Made by a program: the position numbers and the translations under genes
From: Gammaproteobacteria bacterium
GTDB lineage: Bacteria; Pseudomonadota; Gammaproteobacteria; Methylococcales; Methylomonadaceae
Direction: 5' to 3'
DNA: 32,064 nt
NCBI GenBank assembly: GCA_024277935.1
Contig: JAJRUF010000049.1
Location: forward strand, 1-32,064
The notes under the pieces: model-generated
What the model saw: only the letters and a program-made list of their open reading frames with translations
The model's database searches: none
What the model was told of the DNA's origin: nothing
In this document: piece by piece, positions 1-8,553 of the stretch
Position numbering within the stretch: the stretch's first letter is position 1
How the letters are laid out: each line of letters begins with the position of its first letter

Positions 1-137
1 ATTTATTGGGACTTTTAGATTGTTTTTTAGGCTTCCTATTTTACCATTTATGAGTAAGTTCTTCTTTTTTTTAGCTCATCTTGCTAAGAATATTCTTCGG
101 TTTTATTGGTTTTGCAAGAGGCTCTATAGTTAAACTT

Positions 138-356
138 ATGGCAAGACCTTTAAGAATAGAATATGCAGGAGCACTGTATCATATAACTTCACGCGGCGAT
201 CGCCACGAAGATATTTATCGAGATAATGAGGATAGAAAGCAATGGCTAGAGATATTGAGTCAGGTCTGTGACCGATTTAACTGGGTAGTAAGTACATGGC
301 TATTGCCAAGTAGAGCAGTGAAAAAACATGAAGAGGCATTGATGTTGGAATGTTAG
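138..356 (+). pseudogene. Remnant of a REP-associated (Y1/RAYT-type) transposase with internal deletion
   Basis: The first ~50 residues match the N-terminus of Y1_Tnp/RAYT single-strand transposases: it opens MARPLRIEYAGALYHITSRG and continues with the GD-(R/H)-(R/H)-EDIY stretch and a conserved FNW. Family members run to roughly 200-330 residues. Here the homology stops right after FNWVV, before the His-x-His metal site and the catalytic tyrosine, and jumps to a tail with SRAVKKHEE, which resembles the C-terminal helix-turn-helix end (VSRAV) of longer relatives. About 200 codons are therefore missing from the middle and the protein cannot be active. I start it at the ATG opening MARPLRIE, since the upstream in-frame residues are not family-like. 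The upstream T-rich stretch shows no clear ribosome site. Confidence 0.75.
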
Positions 357-385
357 AACTGACCCCATTATTTTTCATTATTTTT

Positions 386-649
386 CCCGGGAAGCAGTTT
401 TTATCCATGACCTTGCTAACCCTTAATCTGTTGGCATTTCTATTTCACGGCATTTTACAACTGATGGATGCCAACTACCAGTTAGTGAGAGAAGAATTAG
501 GTACACGTAAAACATTTTTTAATGATATCAAAGCTTTAACAAAATACCATTATTTTAAGAGTTTTCAGGTACTATTAGTCTTTATGGTGGAAGGTCTAGA
601 AATTAAGCCGCCAGATCAAAAGATAAATGCTAGGTATCGAAATCCGTAA
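386..649 (+). pseudogene. C-terminal remnant of a DDE transposase (ISNCY/IS4-like)
   Basis: The frame encodes GKQFLSMTLLTLNLLAF, then a Leu-rich helix, LGTRKTFFNDIKALTKY and a final GLEIKPPD. I recognise this as the C-terminal end of a DDE transposase family whose members carry a tail of the type LLTLNLLAFAFHT...LPTRRTFFDDLRALTRY. Only about 87 of several hundred residues remain and the catalytic DDE residues are absent. It begins at a CCCGGG just after the tail of the preceding RAYT remnant, overlapping its last codons in another frame, so two unrelated dead transposons are fused here. The family name is from memory; that it is a transposase tail is more secure than the exact IS family. Confidence 0.6.
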
Positions 650-996
650 AAATGCCAAGGACGGCTCAATGACTCAACAGACAGCGCTCCCTTTTGCTTA
701 CTGGCTGTAAGAGGGGGGAGATTAGCTTTATTTTAAAGACCCTCCATATTGTTAGTATTAAATCCATTGTTTTCAAGTGTAATTCATATCTTTTAATGTT
801 TTTTATCTAAATAGGGTTAAACCATCTCAGGTCACTTGCTGATGATGGCTGGAGGAAGTTCATATTTAGAATTGCTGTGATAATAGCTTATTTTAATAAT
901 TTATCCATTATTGAGGTGCAGGCTAAAGCCTGCGCCACAAAAAGCTGTTATTAATGAGAATGTATTTGTTAAAGCTACAAATTTAACCCACTACCG
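650..996. other. Intergenic stretch, 347 bp, no gene
   Basis: I see no coding frame. The left part is plain AT-rich sequence with a run of six G near 713. The right part (891-995) is one copy of a dispersed repeat described separately. Confidence 0.6.
891..995. repeat. Dispersed palindromic repeat, copy A (single hairpin)
   Basis: It shares TTATCCATTATTG on the left, a GCAGGCT..AGCCTGC palindrome followed by GCGCC in the middle, and an AAATTTAACC..AC..ACC end with 26199-26338. Copy A has one hairpin where copy B has two. The right end abuts the stop codon of comEC. Confidence 0.7.
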
Positions 997-3249
997 TTAA
1001 TTCCAATACTTCCCTCTATCTTTCCTTGTTGAAGTAACCGTTAATTGCTGATTTTTTATTGCAACGCTTATCGCGCCCTGCTTTGCTGTATTCATCCAGT
1101 TTTTATTTAAACTGGCATACCGACCTATCACCTTTTTATGTGGAAAAGAAAATCGGTTTCTATAACCGGCAGGAATTAAAATAACTTGTGGGTCAACTGC
1201 TTTTAAAAAAGGCATTGTCGATGATGTATTACTGCCGTGGTGTGGTGCAATTAATACATCACTTTTTAACGCTACCTCATATTGTTTAATTAGCCAGCTT
1301 TCCGCTTCTTTTTCTATATCTGCTGTTAATAAAATACTCTTTTTCTGTGTACTCACTTGTAAAACACATGAACTATTATTTTCACTGTTAAATCCATTGG
1401 CAATGGGTGAAATAATCTTAAACATTACCTTATCCCAAAGCCATTGTTGCCCTGCTCTGCAAAATTCAGCTTTAGAAGGCTCTAATAATTTTGGAACACT
1501 GGATATAATACGTTGTACATTGATTTGCTCAATAATAGCCTGAGCACCACCAATATGATCATTATCACCGTGGCTAATTAATAAGGTATCTACTTTTTGT
1601 ATTCTTTTATATTTAAGAAAAGGAATAACAACTGAGTTGCCCATATTAAACTGTGTTGAATATTTTGCACCTGTATCAAACACCAGTGCATGATGCGCTG
1701 TTTGTATCACTGCTGATAAACCTTGCCCTACATCCAGTAAGGTCATCTCAAGTTCTGCATCTTTTAGCGTGTCCTGTTTAGTAAAAAGTAATGGAAATAA
1801 TAAAACACCGCCTAGCCACCGTGCAGGTATGCCTTTAGGTGCCAATAAAATAAAAACTCCAAACAAGGCAAAAAGTATGGCATATAAAGGATATGAGTCT
1901 GTTGTAATTGAGGCAAAAGGTAAGCCTGCCATAACCGACAACAACTTCCATAAGCCAGTTAATATTAAGTCGACCAACTGTAAAAACAATTCTGCCAATT
2001 GAGTGGATGCAAACATTGTTAATACCGCAATAAAACATAAGGGCACCACCACTAAACTGACAATAGGAACTACGATAAAATTAGCTAAAGGCGCGATAAT
2101 TGAAATCTGCTGAAAATATAAAATTAACAAAGGAGATAGTGCAATAGCGGTTACAAAATGGGTTTTAGTTACGCCTATCCAATACCCCGTTTTACCAAGC
2201 CGCCCGGACAGGCTGTATGCAATAATACTAACGGCTAAAAATGATAGCCAAAAACCAGCTGATAATACCGCTAAGGGATCAAATATCAGCACCCCAAGCA
2301 TGGCTAATGCCAAGGTATTTTTAATAGCTGTATTCCGTTGCATAATCATTGCTGACATAAAAACAAGCAACATAATTAAGGCTCGCTGAGTCGGCACTGA
2401 AAAACCAGCCAATGCCGCATAAAATATAGCAACCACCAAGGCACTTATGGCTGCAATTCTTTGCGGTGAATCAACAGATAATTTAGTTGCTATTTTTAAC
2501 ATCAGCAAAAACACCAAGCCAGAAATTAAACCAATATGCAAACCTGAGATTGCTAGCAAGTGGACCGTTCCCGTTTTTCTAAAAACTTCCCATTGACTTT
2601 CACTTATCTCATGCTTATCACCTATGGTTAGCGCTTTTATTAAACCAACATTTTCACTATTTGCTAATAAAAGGCTGATTTGATCAGAAATTGCTTGCCG
2701 TAATGCTAAGTAACGTTGCCATTTAGATATTGTTGCTAGCAATTTTGGTCTTGGGCTACTTTTGACATACCCTGTTGCTCCAATACCCTCTACAAACAAC
2801 CAACGCTCATAATCAAAACCTCCAGGATTAAATCTGCCATGAGGTTTTTTTAATTTAACGGTAAATTGCCAGCGTTGCCCTGATTTAATCTCTTGCTTGG
2901 GAAAGTACCAGCTCAGTCTAATTTTTTTGGGTAACTGAAAGGCTGATTTTAATACTAAAAAATCAAACCTGACGCGCGGGTCATCTTTATTAGGCAATCC
3001 TATAACCTGTCCTTCAATAAGTATTTTTCGCCCTTCCAAATCTACAGATAATCTATCGGCTAAATGAATATGAGCAAAGTATATTGCCCATAATAATCCG
3101 ATAGTAAAAAACATCAGCCGCCATAAGCGAAAATAACTTAAGCTAAGGATAACAGTCATTAAACTTACAACCCACTGAATTTCAGGCAACTCAGAGAACT
3201 GTTGAACCGTAACAATCCCAGCTACAAAACAGAGGGTTGATAAAAACAC
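997..3249 (-). CDS. comEC: ComEC/Rec2 DNA-uptake channel protein
   Basis: Inner-membrane channel that takes single-stranded DNA into the cytoplasm during natural transformation. The 750 residues show the full family order: N-terminal hydrophobic segments, a DUF4131/OB-like region (~70-165), the Competence domain with the hallmark HLLAISGLHIGL (230-241) and several membrane segments to ~490, then a metallo-beta-lactamase-fold domain (~500-740) with SHGDNDHIGG (559-568), TADIE (642-646) and APHHGS (668-673). As in other ComECs, the first histidine of the classic HxHxDH is changed (HGDND). The start is GTG, chosen because the N-terminus aligns with the family's first membrane helix; no strong ribosome site is visible. 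It lies 24 bp downstream of the DUF5610 gene. Apparently intact. Confidence 0.95.
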   Translation of the reverse strand: MFLSTLCFVAGIVTVQQFSELPEIQWVVSLMTVILSLSYFRLWRLMFFTIGLLWAIYFAHIHLADRLSVDLEGRKILIEGQVIGLPNKDDPRVRFDFLVLKSAFQLPKKIRLSWYFPKQEIKSGQRWQFTVKLKKPHGRFNPGGFDYERWLFVEGIGATGYVKSSPRPKLLATISKWQRYLALRQAISDQISLLLANSENVGLIKALTIGDKHEISESQWEVFRKTGTVHLLAISGLHIGLISGLVFLLMLKIATKLSVDSPQRIAAISALVVAIFYAALAGFSVPTQRALIMLLVFMSAMIMQRNTAIKNTLALAMLGVLIFDPLAVLSAGFWLSFLAVSIIAYSLSGRLGKTGYWIGVTKTHFVTAIALSPLLILYFQQISIIAPLANFIVVPIVSLVVVPLCFIAVLTMFASTQLAELFLQLVDLILTGLWKLLSVMAGLPFASITTDSYPLYAILFALFGVFILLAPKGIPARWLGGVLLFPLLFTKQDTLKDAELEMTLLDVGQGLSAVIQTAHHALVFDTGAKYSTQFNMGNSVVIPFLKYKRIQKVDTLLISHGDNDHIGGAQAIIEQINVQRIISSVPKLLEPSKAEFCRAGQQWLWDKVMFKIISPIANGFNSENNSSCVLQVSTQKKSILLTADIEKEAESWLIKQYEVALKSDVLIAPHHGSNTSSTMPFLKAVDPQVILIPAGYRNRFSFPHKKVIGRYASLNKNWMNTAKQGAISVAIKNQQLTVTSTRKDRGKYWN

Positions 3250-3273
3250 AGTAAATTAAATTTTAGTCTTCTA

Positions 3274-3903
3274 TTAAGTACTCGCAAACGGTTCTTTTTT
3301 AGCAGTATTATAATTATCTACAAAAGCCTGCAAGCCTTTCTGAACAAGGTTATAAGTTGTATCAATATTACTTGCAATATCACCATCCAATACTTTAAGC
3401 CCTTTTAATACATCTCTTGCTTCAGAAAATCCTTGATCTACGCCACCGCCAATAAGCTTAACAAATGATTTAACCGCCTCTTCAGTAGACATATCAGCAT
3501 TCTGTTCTTGATACTGGGTAAAAAAAGCGGTACTCATTGATACAATCCTATCAGCGGTAGCTTGAGGGCTTGCATCTATACCAGAATCCAATGCCGTTGC
3601 TATAGCATTGTCTCCAAAATCAGCTTTTAAAACATCATTAATGCCTTTAATTGCAGTTTTATAGAGTAAAGCTAAAGGCTCGTTCCCCACGCCAACACTA
3701 ACGCTCACACTTGCTTGAAGTACAGCCTTATTATTCTGTTTTTTTATAGCTTCAAATGTTAACTCTGTTGCTTTTGCTTCATTTTGCTGTTTTGCCTCTT
3801 CCGAGACTTGTTGCCCCAAAGGAACGCCACTCTCTTTTGAGTAATTTGCTTTTAACCGTTTTACATTCTGGGAAAATGATGCAGTACTGCTAATGTTTTT
3901 CAT
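3274..3903 (-). CDS. DUF5610 domain protein, function unknown
   Basis: 209 residues, soluble, with no signal peptide or membrane helix. Residues ~65-200 match DUF5610: a Val/Ser-rich strand (SVSVGVGNEPLALLYKTAI), DASPQATADRIVSMSTAFF, and a C-terminal IGGGVDQGFSEAR...GDIASNIDTTYNLVQKGL. The N-terminal ~60 residues are Gln/Lys/Glu-rich and look disordered. AAGGG lies ten bases before the ATG and supports this start. No biochemical role is known to me. It is the first gene before comEC on the same strand, which would permit co-transcription, but I would not infer a competence role from that alone. Confidence 0.8.
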   Translation of the reverse strand: MKNISSTASFSQNVKRLKANYSKESGVPLGQQVSEEAKQQNEAKATELTFEAIKKQNNKAVLQASVSVSVGVGNEPLALLYKTAIKGINDVLKADFGDNAIATALDSGIDASPQATADRIVSMSTAFFTQYQEQNADMSTEEAVKSFVKLIGGGVDQGFSEARDVLKGLKVLDGDIASNIDTTYNLVQKGLQAFVDNYNTAKKEPFAST

Positions 3904-3952
3904 ACCAAGCCCTTTTGAATGCCTATTCAGATAAGTATAGCGGCTAATTTAA

Positions 3953-3982
3953 TAAACATTAAGAAAATAACACTAATATAAT
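3953..3982 (+). promoter_or_regulatory. Possible sigma-70 promoter of the DUF2062 gene
   Basis: A perfect TATAAT (3977-3982) lies 18 bases after TAAACA (3953-3958; four of six match TTGACA), about 45 bases before the DUF2062 start. In AT-rich DNA such matches arise easily, so this is tentative. Confidence 0.3.
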
Positions 3983-4026
3983 TAACCTGATAAACTTAAC
4001 AGATAATTAACTAAAACAACAGTATC

Positions 4027-4536
4027 ATGCCGAAAAAATTAATAAAAAAATATATGCCTGATCCTGAAAAACTTAAGCAACAAAAAAGCTTACAGTTCTT
4101 GGGGGATAGGTTACATGAACCTAATTTATGGCACTTAAACCGTCGATCAGTTTCTTTAGCTTTTGCCATTGGCTTATTTGCAGCGTGGATTCCTACCCCC
4201 GGGCAGATGGCAATTGCCGCTGTTGCTGCCTTTTATTTTAGAGCTAATTTACCTATCTCAGTTGCACTGGTCTGGATAACTAACCCACTAACAATGCCCC
4301 CCATGTTTTATTTTGCCTATATCGTGGGATTACAATCTTTAGGGCAGTCACTTCCTGACGATGACTTTGAATTTAGCCTAGAGAGTATATTATCTAGCTT
4401 AGGAGAGATTGGTGGGCCTTTTTTGTTTGGATGCTTAATTCTAGGGATTATATCTTCTATTATTGGTTATTTTGGTATTCGACTTTTTTGGAGATACCAT
4501 GTAAACAGTCAATGGAATCGTAGAAAAAAGCGGTAG
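4027..4536 (+). CDS. DUF2062 inner-membrane protein
   Basis: 169 residues. After a basic N-terminus comes the DUF2062 signature: SVSLAFAIGLFAAWIPTPGQ (residues ~41-60) followed by FRANLPISVALVWITNPLTM (~72-91). About three hydrophobic segments are visible and the tail is basic (RRKKR). The family is an uncharacterised membrane family frequently found near comEC and lolCDE in gammaproteobacteria such as Pseudomonas, which matches this position. It is convergent with lolD, with a short palindrome between the two stops. The ribosome site is weak. Function unknown. Confidence 0.85.
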   Translation: MPKKLIKKYMPDPEKLKQQKSLQFLGDRLHEPNLWHLNRRSVSLAFAIGLFAAWIPTPGQMAIAAVAAFYFRANLPISVALVWITNPLTMPPMFYFAYIVGLQSLGQSLPDDDFEFSLESILSSLGEIGGPFLFGCLILGIISSIIGYFGIRLFWRYHVNSQWNRRKKR

Positions 4537-4544
4537 CCTCATAG

Positions 4545-4568
4545 AGAGACAAGGCTTGCCTTGTCTCT
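4545..4568. repeat. GTAGAGACAAGG-family palindrome between converging genes
   Basis: An 11-bp perfect stem, AGAGACAAGGC / GCCTTGTCTCT, with a two-base centre. It could stop transcription from both sides, but neither strand has a U-run. Related palindromes lie at 16661-16693 and 22027-22054. Its right arm contains the TAG stop of lolD. Confidence 0.65.
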
Positions 4569-5244
4569 ACAGCAGTAAGCCGTCTTCCATATGTAAGACG
4601 GTATCCATTCTTTTTGCCAAATTAATATCATGAGTAACCACTAAAAAGCTAACTTGTAGTTCTTGATTCAGCTCCAACATTAATTGATATATTTGCTCTG
4701 CTGTTTTACTGTCTAAATTACCCGTAGGTTCATCCGCTAACACGCATTTAGGTTTATTAATTAATGCCCTTGCAACGGCTGCTCGTTGCCTTTCACCACC
4801 TGATAACTCACCCGGCTTATGTTCAATTCTATGGCCTAAGCCAACACGAACCAATAAGTCTCTAGCCTTTATCCGCGCTTCTTTGACCGACTGCCCAGCG
4901 ATTAAAAGTGGCATTGCCACGTTTTCTAAAATAGTAAACTCCCCCAGTAAATGATGAAACTGGTAAATAAAACCTAAAGAACGATTTCTTAGTTTACTTA
5001 GTTTTGATGAACTAATCGTATTAAGGTTTTCACCATCTAATATGACACTGCCTTTTGTCGGCTTTTCCAAACCACCTAATAAATGTAATAAGGTGCTTTT
5101 TCCTGAGCCGGAAGCCCCCATAATGGCAACACGTTCACCGGCATTTATAGATAAATCAATACCTTTTAAAACACTAACATCCAGGTCGCCTTGTTGGTAA
5201 CGCATAGTCAGTTGCTGACACTGCAGAATAACTGACTTATTCAT
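4567..5244 (-). CDS. lolD: LolD, ATPase of the lipoprotein-releasing ABC transporter
   Basis: Drives extraction of outer-membrane lipoproteins from the inner membrane and their hand-over to LolA. 225 residues with all ABC motifs: Walker [10 protein letters not shown] (43-51), Q-loop Gln95, signature LSGGERQ (147-153), Walker B CVLADEP (167-173) and the H-loop His205. It overlaps the 3' end of the permease gene by 8 bp, so the two are translationally coupled. The last residues (MEDGLLL) end in a TAG that belongs to a dispersed palindrome, so the natural C-terminus may once have been a few residues longer. Confidence 0.95.
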   Translation of the reverse strand: MNKSVILQCQQLTMRYQQGDLDVSVLKGIDLSINAGERVAIMGASGSGKSTLLHLLGGLEKPTKGSVILDGENLNTISSSKLSKLRNRSLGFIYQFHHLLGEFTILENVAMPLLIAGQSVKEARIKARDLLVRVGLGHRIEHKPGELSGGERQRAAVARALINKPKCVLADEPTGNLDSKTAEQIYQLMLELNQELQVSFLVVTHDINLAKRMDTVLHMEDGLLL

Positions 5245-6484
5245 ATCTCAATACCTCAGCTGGATTAACTCTGGAAGCCTGCCAAGCGGGATAAAGCGTA
5301 GCCACTAAAGATAATACAAAGGAAACAGTAGCAATGGTATAAACATCACTCCACTCCAGTTTTGAAGGCACATCACTAATATAATAAACATCAGCTGCCA
5401 TAAAATGAACACCAAAAAAACTTTCAATAGCGGGAACAATAGTCTCAATATTTAAAGCCAGTAATACGCCACAAACCGTCCCTAGCATTGTGCCAATCAT
5501 ACCTATAATACCGCCTAAAATAATAAAAATCCCCATCACTGACATATTAGATAAGCCTTGCGTTTTTAAAATAGCAATATCACCACGCTTGTCAGTTACA
5601 ACCATTACCAGGGTTGAAACAATATTAAAAGCAGCAACAGCAACAATTAATAATAAGATAATAAACATAACTCTTTTTTCAGTTTTAATAGTCCTAAAAA
5701 AATTACTATGCGCTTTAGTCCAGTCACTCACACGGTAATGATTGTAAAGTTCATTGGCTAAGCCCTGGGCAATTTGGGGAGCATTAAATAAATCGTCAAG
5801 CTTTAGCCTCAAGCCATTCACAGCATCACCTAAGCGAAATAACTTTTTTGCATCATCAATATGAATAAGAGCCATATTACGGTCATATTCATACATTCCG
5901 ACTCGAAAAATACCAACCACAGTAAAACGTTTTAACCTAGGTAAAATACCTGCGGGTGTTGAATTAAGTTGAGAAGTAATAAGTGTTATTTTATCCCCAG
6001 GCATCACACCTAAATAATTTGCCAACTCAGCACCTAAAACAATTCCAAATTTACTGGCAACTAAATCAGACAACTTCCCAGCCTTCATATTACTTGCTAT
6101 TTCAGATACTTGAGGTTCATATTTTGGGATAATACCGCGGATTAATGTTCCACTCACACGCCTGCCCGCATTAATCATCACCTGCCCTTTAACAAAAGGT
6201 GCAACACCGATAACGTGAGGTTTGCCGCTTACTTCCTTTTCTAATTGCTGCCAATCATAAAGTTTTCCACTTCGTCCAGAAATAGTGGTATGAGAGGTCA
6301 TACCTAGAATACGGTCACGCAACTCAGATTCAAAGCCGTTCATTACAGATAATACGGCAATTAAAGCGGTGACACCCAAGGCTATGCCCAGGACAGAAGT
6401 TAAGGTAATAAAAGAAATAAATTGTGTTCTACGTTTAGCCCGCGTATATCGCAAGCCAATAAAAAGCGTTAACGGTTTAAACAT
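5237..6484 (-). CDS. lolC: LolC/LolE-type lipoprotein-releasing permease
   Basis: 415 residues, full length. One N-terminal membrane helix (~22-48), a large periplasmic domain (~50-268) and three further helices (~272-297, 315-345, 380-402) give the LolC/E topology. The FtsX-like end [20 protein letters not shown] is typical. Residues ~175-183 (STPAGILPR) resemble the LolC Hook that docks LolA. Only one permease gene accompanies lolD, and the next gene upstream is fur, so either a second permease lies elsewhere or this is a homodimeric LolF-like protein. ATG start; 6 bp separate it from the stop of fur, so fur, lolC and lolD may share a transcript. Confidence 0.92.
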   Translation of the reverse strand: MFKPLTLFIGLRYTRAKRRTQFISFITLTSVLGIALGVTALIAVLSVMNGFESELRDRILGMTSHTTISGRSGKLYDWQQLEKEVSGKPHVIGVAPFVKGQVMINAGRRVSGTLIRGIIPKYEPQVSEIASNMKAGKLSDLVASKFGIVLGAELANYLGVMPGDKITLITSQLNSTPAGILPRLKRFTVVGIFRVGMYEYDRNMALIHIDDAKKLFRLGDAVNGLRLKLDDLFNAPQIAQGLANELYNHYRVSDWTKAHSNFFRTIKTEKRVMFIILLLIVAVAAFNIVSTLVMVVTDKRGDIAILKTQGLSNMSVMGIFIILGGIIGMIGTMLGTVCGVLLALNIETIVPAIESFFGVHFMAADVYYISDVPSKLEWSDVYTIATVSFVLSLVATLYPAWQASRVNPAEVLRYE

Positions 6485-6490
6485 AAGATG

Positions 6491-6910
6491 CTATGCCTGC
6501 TTTTTACATTGAGCACAGATACCATACAGATATAAACTATGGTCTGTTAATTCATAGCCTAACTTTTTAGCCACATCAAGTTGATGCTGTTCTATCGTGC
6601 TATCGGTAAATTCATCGACTTTCCCACACTTCATACAAACAATATGGTCATGGTGATTCCCACTATTTAATTCAAAAATAGAATTTCCACCTTCAAAGTG
6701 GTGCCGCGTAACCAACCCAGCCGCCTCAAATTGAGTTAAAACTCGATAAACAGTGGCTAAACCAATTTCCTCGTTTTCACTTAATAAAATTTTATAGACA
6801 TTTTCAGCAGTTAAATGCCGCTGCTCAGTCTGTTTCTCCAAAATTTCTAAAATCTTTACACGAGGCAATGTAACCTTTAAGCCCACACTTCTTAAATCAT
6901 TAGTTTCCAA
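6491..6910 (-). CDS. fur: Fur, ferric uptake regulator
   Basis: Iron-dependent repressor; 139 residues. The N-terminal winged helix contains EEIGLATVYRVLTQFEAAGL. The metal sites are seen as His32, HHFEGG (70-75), HHDHIVCMKC (86-95, including the first structural Cys pair) and a second pair, CAQC (132-135). The start is TTG: GGAG lies eight bases upstream, and the closest upstream ATG is out of frame and runs into a stop. The gene is divergent from bamE, an arrangement conserved in pseudomonads and xanthomonads, where Fur also regulates the shared region. I saw no convincing Fur box in the 164-bp gap. Confidence 0.96.
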   Translation of the reverse strand: METNDLRSVGLKVTLPRVKILEILEKQTEQRHLTAENVYKILLSENEEIGLATVYRVLTQFEAAGLVTRHHFEGGNSIFELNSGNHHDHIVCMKCGKVDEFTDSTIEQHQLDVAKKLGYELTDHSLYLYGICAQCKKQA

Positions 6911-7074
6911 CAGTTATTCTCCAGATAAACATAATTCCCCTAAGCTCTAACCAATAGAACACATTAGGAAAATCTAATTGTATCTTTTTTTGCTAACTCT
7001 CGCAGATACTTTTATAGGATTATCTTTAAACATACGGTATGATTTTCCTTATACGTTATTTGATTTAAGAAAAA

Positions 7075-7569
7075 ATGAGAAAAACCATTCACCCCTTAGC
7101 ACTCTTCACACTCTTGACTTTATCAGCTTGCTCAACAGTAATGAACAACTTACCCGGAGTTTATTCCCTGGATATTCAACAAGGTAATATGATTAGCCAA
7201 GAAATTATTGACCAACTTCGTCCACACATGACTAAGAGACAGGTATTATATATTATGGGTTCTCCTATGTTAGTTGATGTTTTTCATCACAAACGCTGGG
7301 ATTATATCTATTCAGATCAACCGGGGGGTAAAGAAAGAACTCAAAAAAGAGTTTCTTTATTTTTTGTAAATGACAAGTTAAGTAGTATTCAGGGAGACTT
7401 AAGGCCAAGCACCTTACCCGTCAAAAGAGAATCTAACGAGACTAGCATTGATATTCCTAAACGAAAGCTAGATAAAACTTTATGGGAAAAGATTACAGGT
7501 CTTTTTAATTCCAGTAATAGTGAAACAGTAGAGGTTCAGCAATCATCACTTGATAATACAGATAAATAG
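7075..7569 (+). CDS. bamE: BamE/OmlA, outer-membrane assembly lipoprotein
   Basis: Small lipoprotein of the BAM complex that helps insert beta-barrel proteins into the outer membrane. 164 residues: a short lipoprotein signal ending in the lipobox LSAC (Cys19), then the BamE fold (~38-115) with [19 protein letters not shown], the [10 protein letters not shown] helix and RWDYIYSD. The C-terminal ~50 residues are charged and Ser/Asn-rich, longer than in E. coli BamE but common in OmlA-type proteins. ATG start preceded by AAGA. A possible -10 TATGAT lies at 7038-7043, without a good -35. Confidence 0.93.
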   Translation: MRKTIHPLALFTLLTLSACSTVMNNLPGVYSLDIQQGNMISQEIIDQLRPHMTKRQVLYIMGSPMLVDVFHHKRWDYIYSDQPGGKERTQKRVSLFFVNDKLSSIQGDLRPSTLPVKRESNETSIDIPKRKLDKTLWEKITGLFNSSNSETVEVQQSSLDNTDK

Positions 7570-7640
7570 ACACAGTTAGACCACGCAGGTTTACAAAAAA
7601 CTATTCAATTACTGAGTTATTCTTGCCGATAACAAGTAAT

Positions 7641-7689
7641 GTATCATGTAGCCTTGATGTAGTGAAACGAAATCGAGGCTACATGTTAC
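7641..7689. repeat. Imperfect palindrome between converging bamE and dapD
   Basis: Eighteen-base arms at 7641-7658 and 7672-7689 (core CATGTAGCCT / AGGCTACATG) around a 13-base loop, two mismatches. It resembles the widespread GTAGCC..GAT..ATC..GGCTAC dispersed repeat. Positioned to act as a two-way terminator, though the flanking T-runs are poor. Confidence 0.6.
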
Positions 7690-7728
7690 TTTATAACGTC
7701 AATATTAACGTGTAGTTAAATAAAACTA

Positions 7729-8547
7729 TCAATCACGCAACAACTCATTAATACCTGTTTTGCTACGCGTTCTTTCATCAACTTGCTTGATAATAACTGC
7801 ACAATATAAGCTATAAGTTCCACATTTAGAAGGTAAATTACCGGGCACAACAACGGCTCCAGCTGGTACTCGGCCAAATGTGATTTCACCTGTCATGCGG
7901 TTAAAGATTTTAGTACTTTGGCCAATATAAACCCCTATTGAAATAACAGCACCTTTTTCTACAATCACGCCCTCAACAATTTCTGAGCGTGCGCCAATAA
8001 AGCAGTCATCTTCAATAATGGTTGGCCCCGCTTGCAATGGCTCTAAAACACCGCCAATGCCTACGCCTCCTGATAAATGTACATTTTTACCAATTTGTGC
8101 ACAAGAACCTACGGATGCCCATGTATCGACCATAGTACCACTGTCTACATAACCCCCTATATTAACAAAAGAAGGCATTAAAATAGCCCCTGGAGCAATG
8201 TACGAACCATGACGAGCTACTGCGTTGGGTACGACGCGAACGCCCCCTTTAACAAAATCTTCAGGTGAGTGAGTAGAAAATTTAGCTTCTACTTTATCGT
8301 AATAACGCGTATTTCCACCTTCAATCACTCGATTTTCATTAATTTTGAAAGACAGTAAAACAGCTTTCTTTAACCACTGGTTAACCACCCACTCACCCGA
8401 TGTTTTTTCTGCAACCCGTGCAGTACCAGCATCAAGCATATTGATAGCATCTTCTACAGCTGAACGAATTTCAGCTGAGACAGTTGATGGTGTGATGTCG
8501 GCGCGATTTTCAAAAGCGTCATTAATAATTTTTTCTAAGTTTGACAT
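7729..8547 (-). CDS. dapD: DapD, tetrahydrodipicolinate N-succinyltransferase
   Basis: Transfers succinyl from succinyl-CoA to tetrahydrodipicolinate in the succinylase branch of diaminopimelate/lysine synthesis; cytoplasmic homotrimer. 272 residues, the family length (E. coli 274). The helical N-terminus is followed by a left-handed beta-helix built of hexapeptide repeats (~100-230), with [20 protein letters not shown] and [20 protein letters not shown] clearly recognisable, and the usual end ([11 protein letters not shown]). It starts 6 bp after dapC, so substrate and product enzymes are made from one mRNA. Confidence 0.97.
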   Translation of the reverse strand: MSNLEKIINDAFENRADITPSTVSAEIRSAVEDAINMLDAGTARVAEKTSGEWVVNQWLKKAVLLSFKINENRVIEGGNTRYYDKVEAKFSTHSPEDFVKGGVRVVPNAVARHGSYIAPGAILMPSFVNIGGYVDSGTMVDTWASVGSCAQIGKNVHLSGGVGIGGVLEPLQAGPTIIEDDCFIGARSEIVEGVIVEKGAVISIGVYIGQSTKIFNRMTGEITFGRVPAGAVVVPGNLPSKCGTYSLYCAVIIKQVDERTRSKTGINELLRD

Positions 8548-8553
8548 ACGTTT

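Noticed and set aside
81-137. Upstream extension of the RAYT remnant from an earlier ATG
   Set aside because: The extra residues are hydrophobic and unlike the family, whose N-terminus is MARPLRIE.
4537-4566. Standard rho-independent terminator between DUF2062 and lolD
   Set aside because: A strong hairpin but no T-run on either side; treated as a repeat.
6911-7074. Fur box between fur and bamE
   Set aside because: No stretch close to the 19-bp GATAATGATAATCATTATC consensus could be found.
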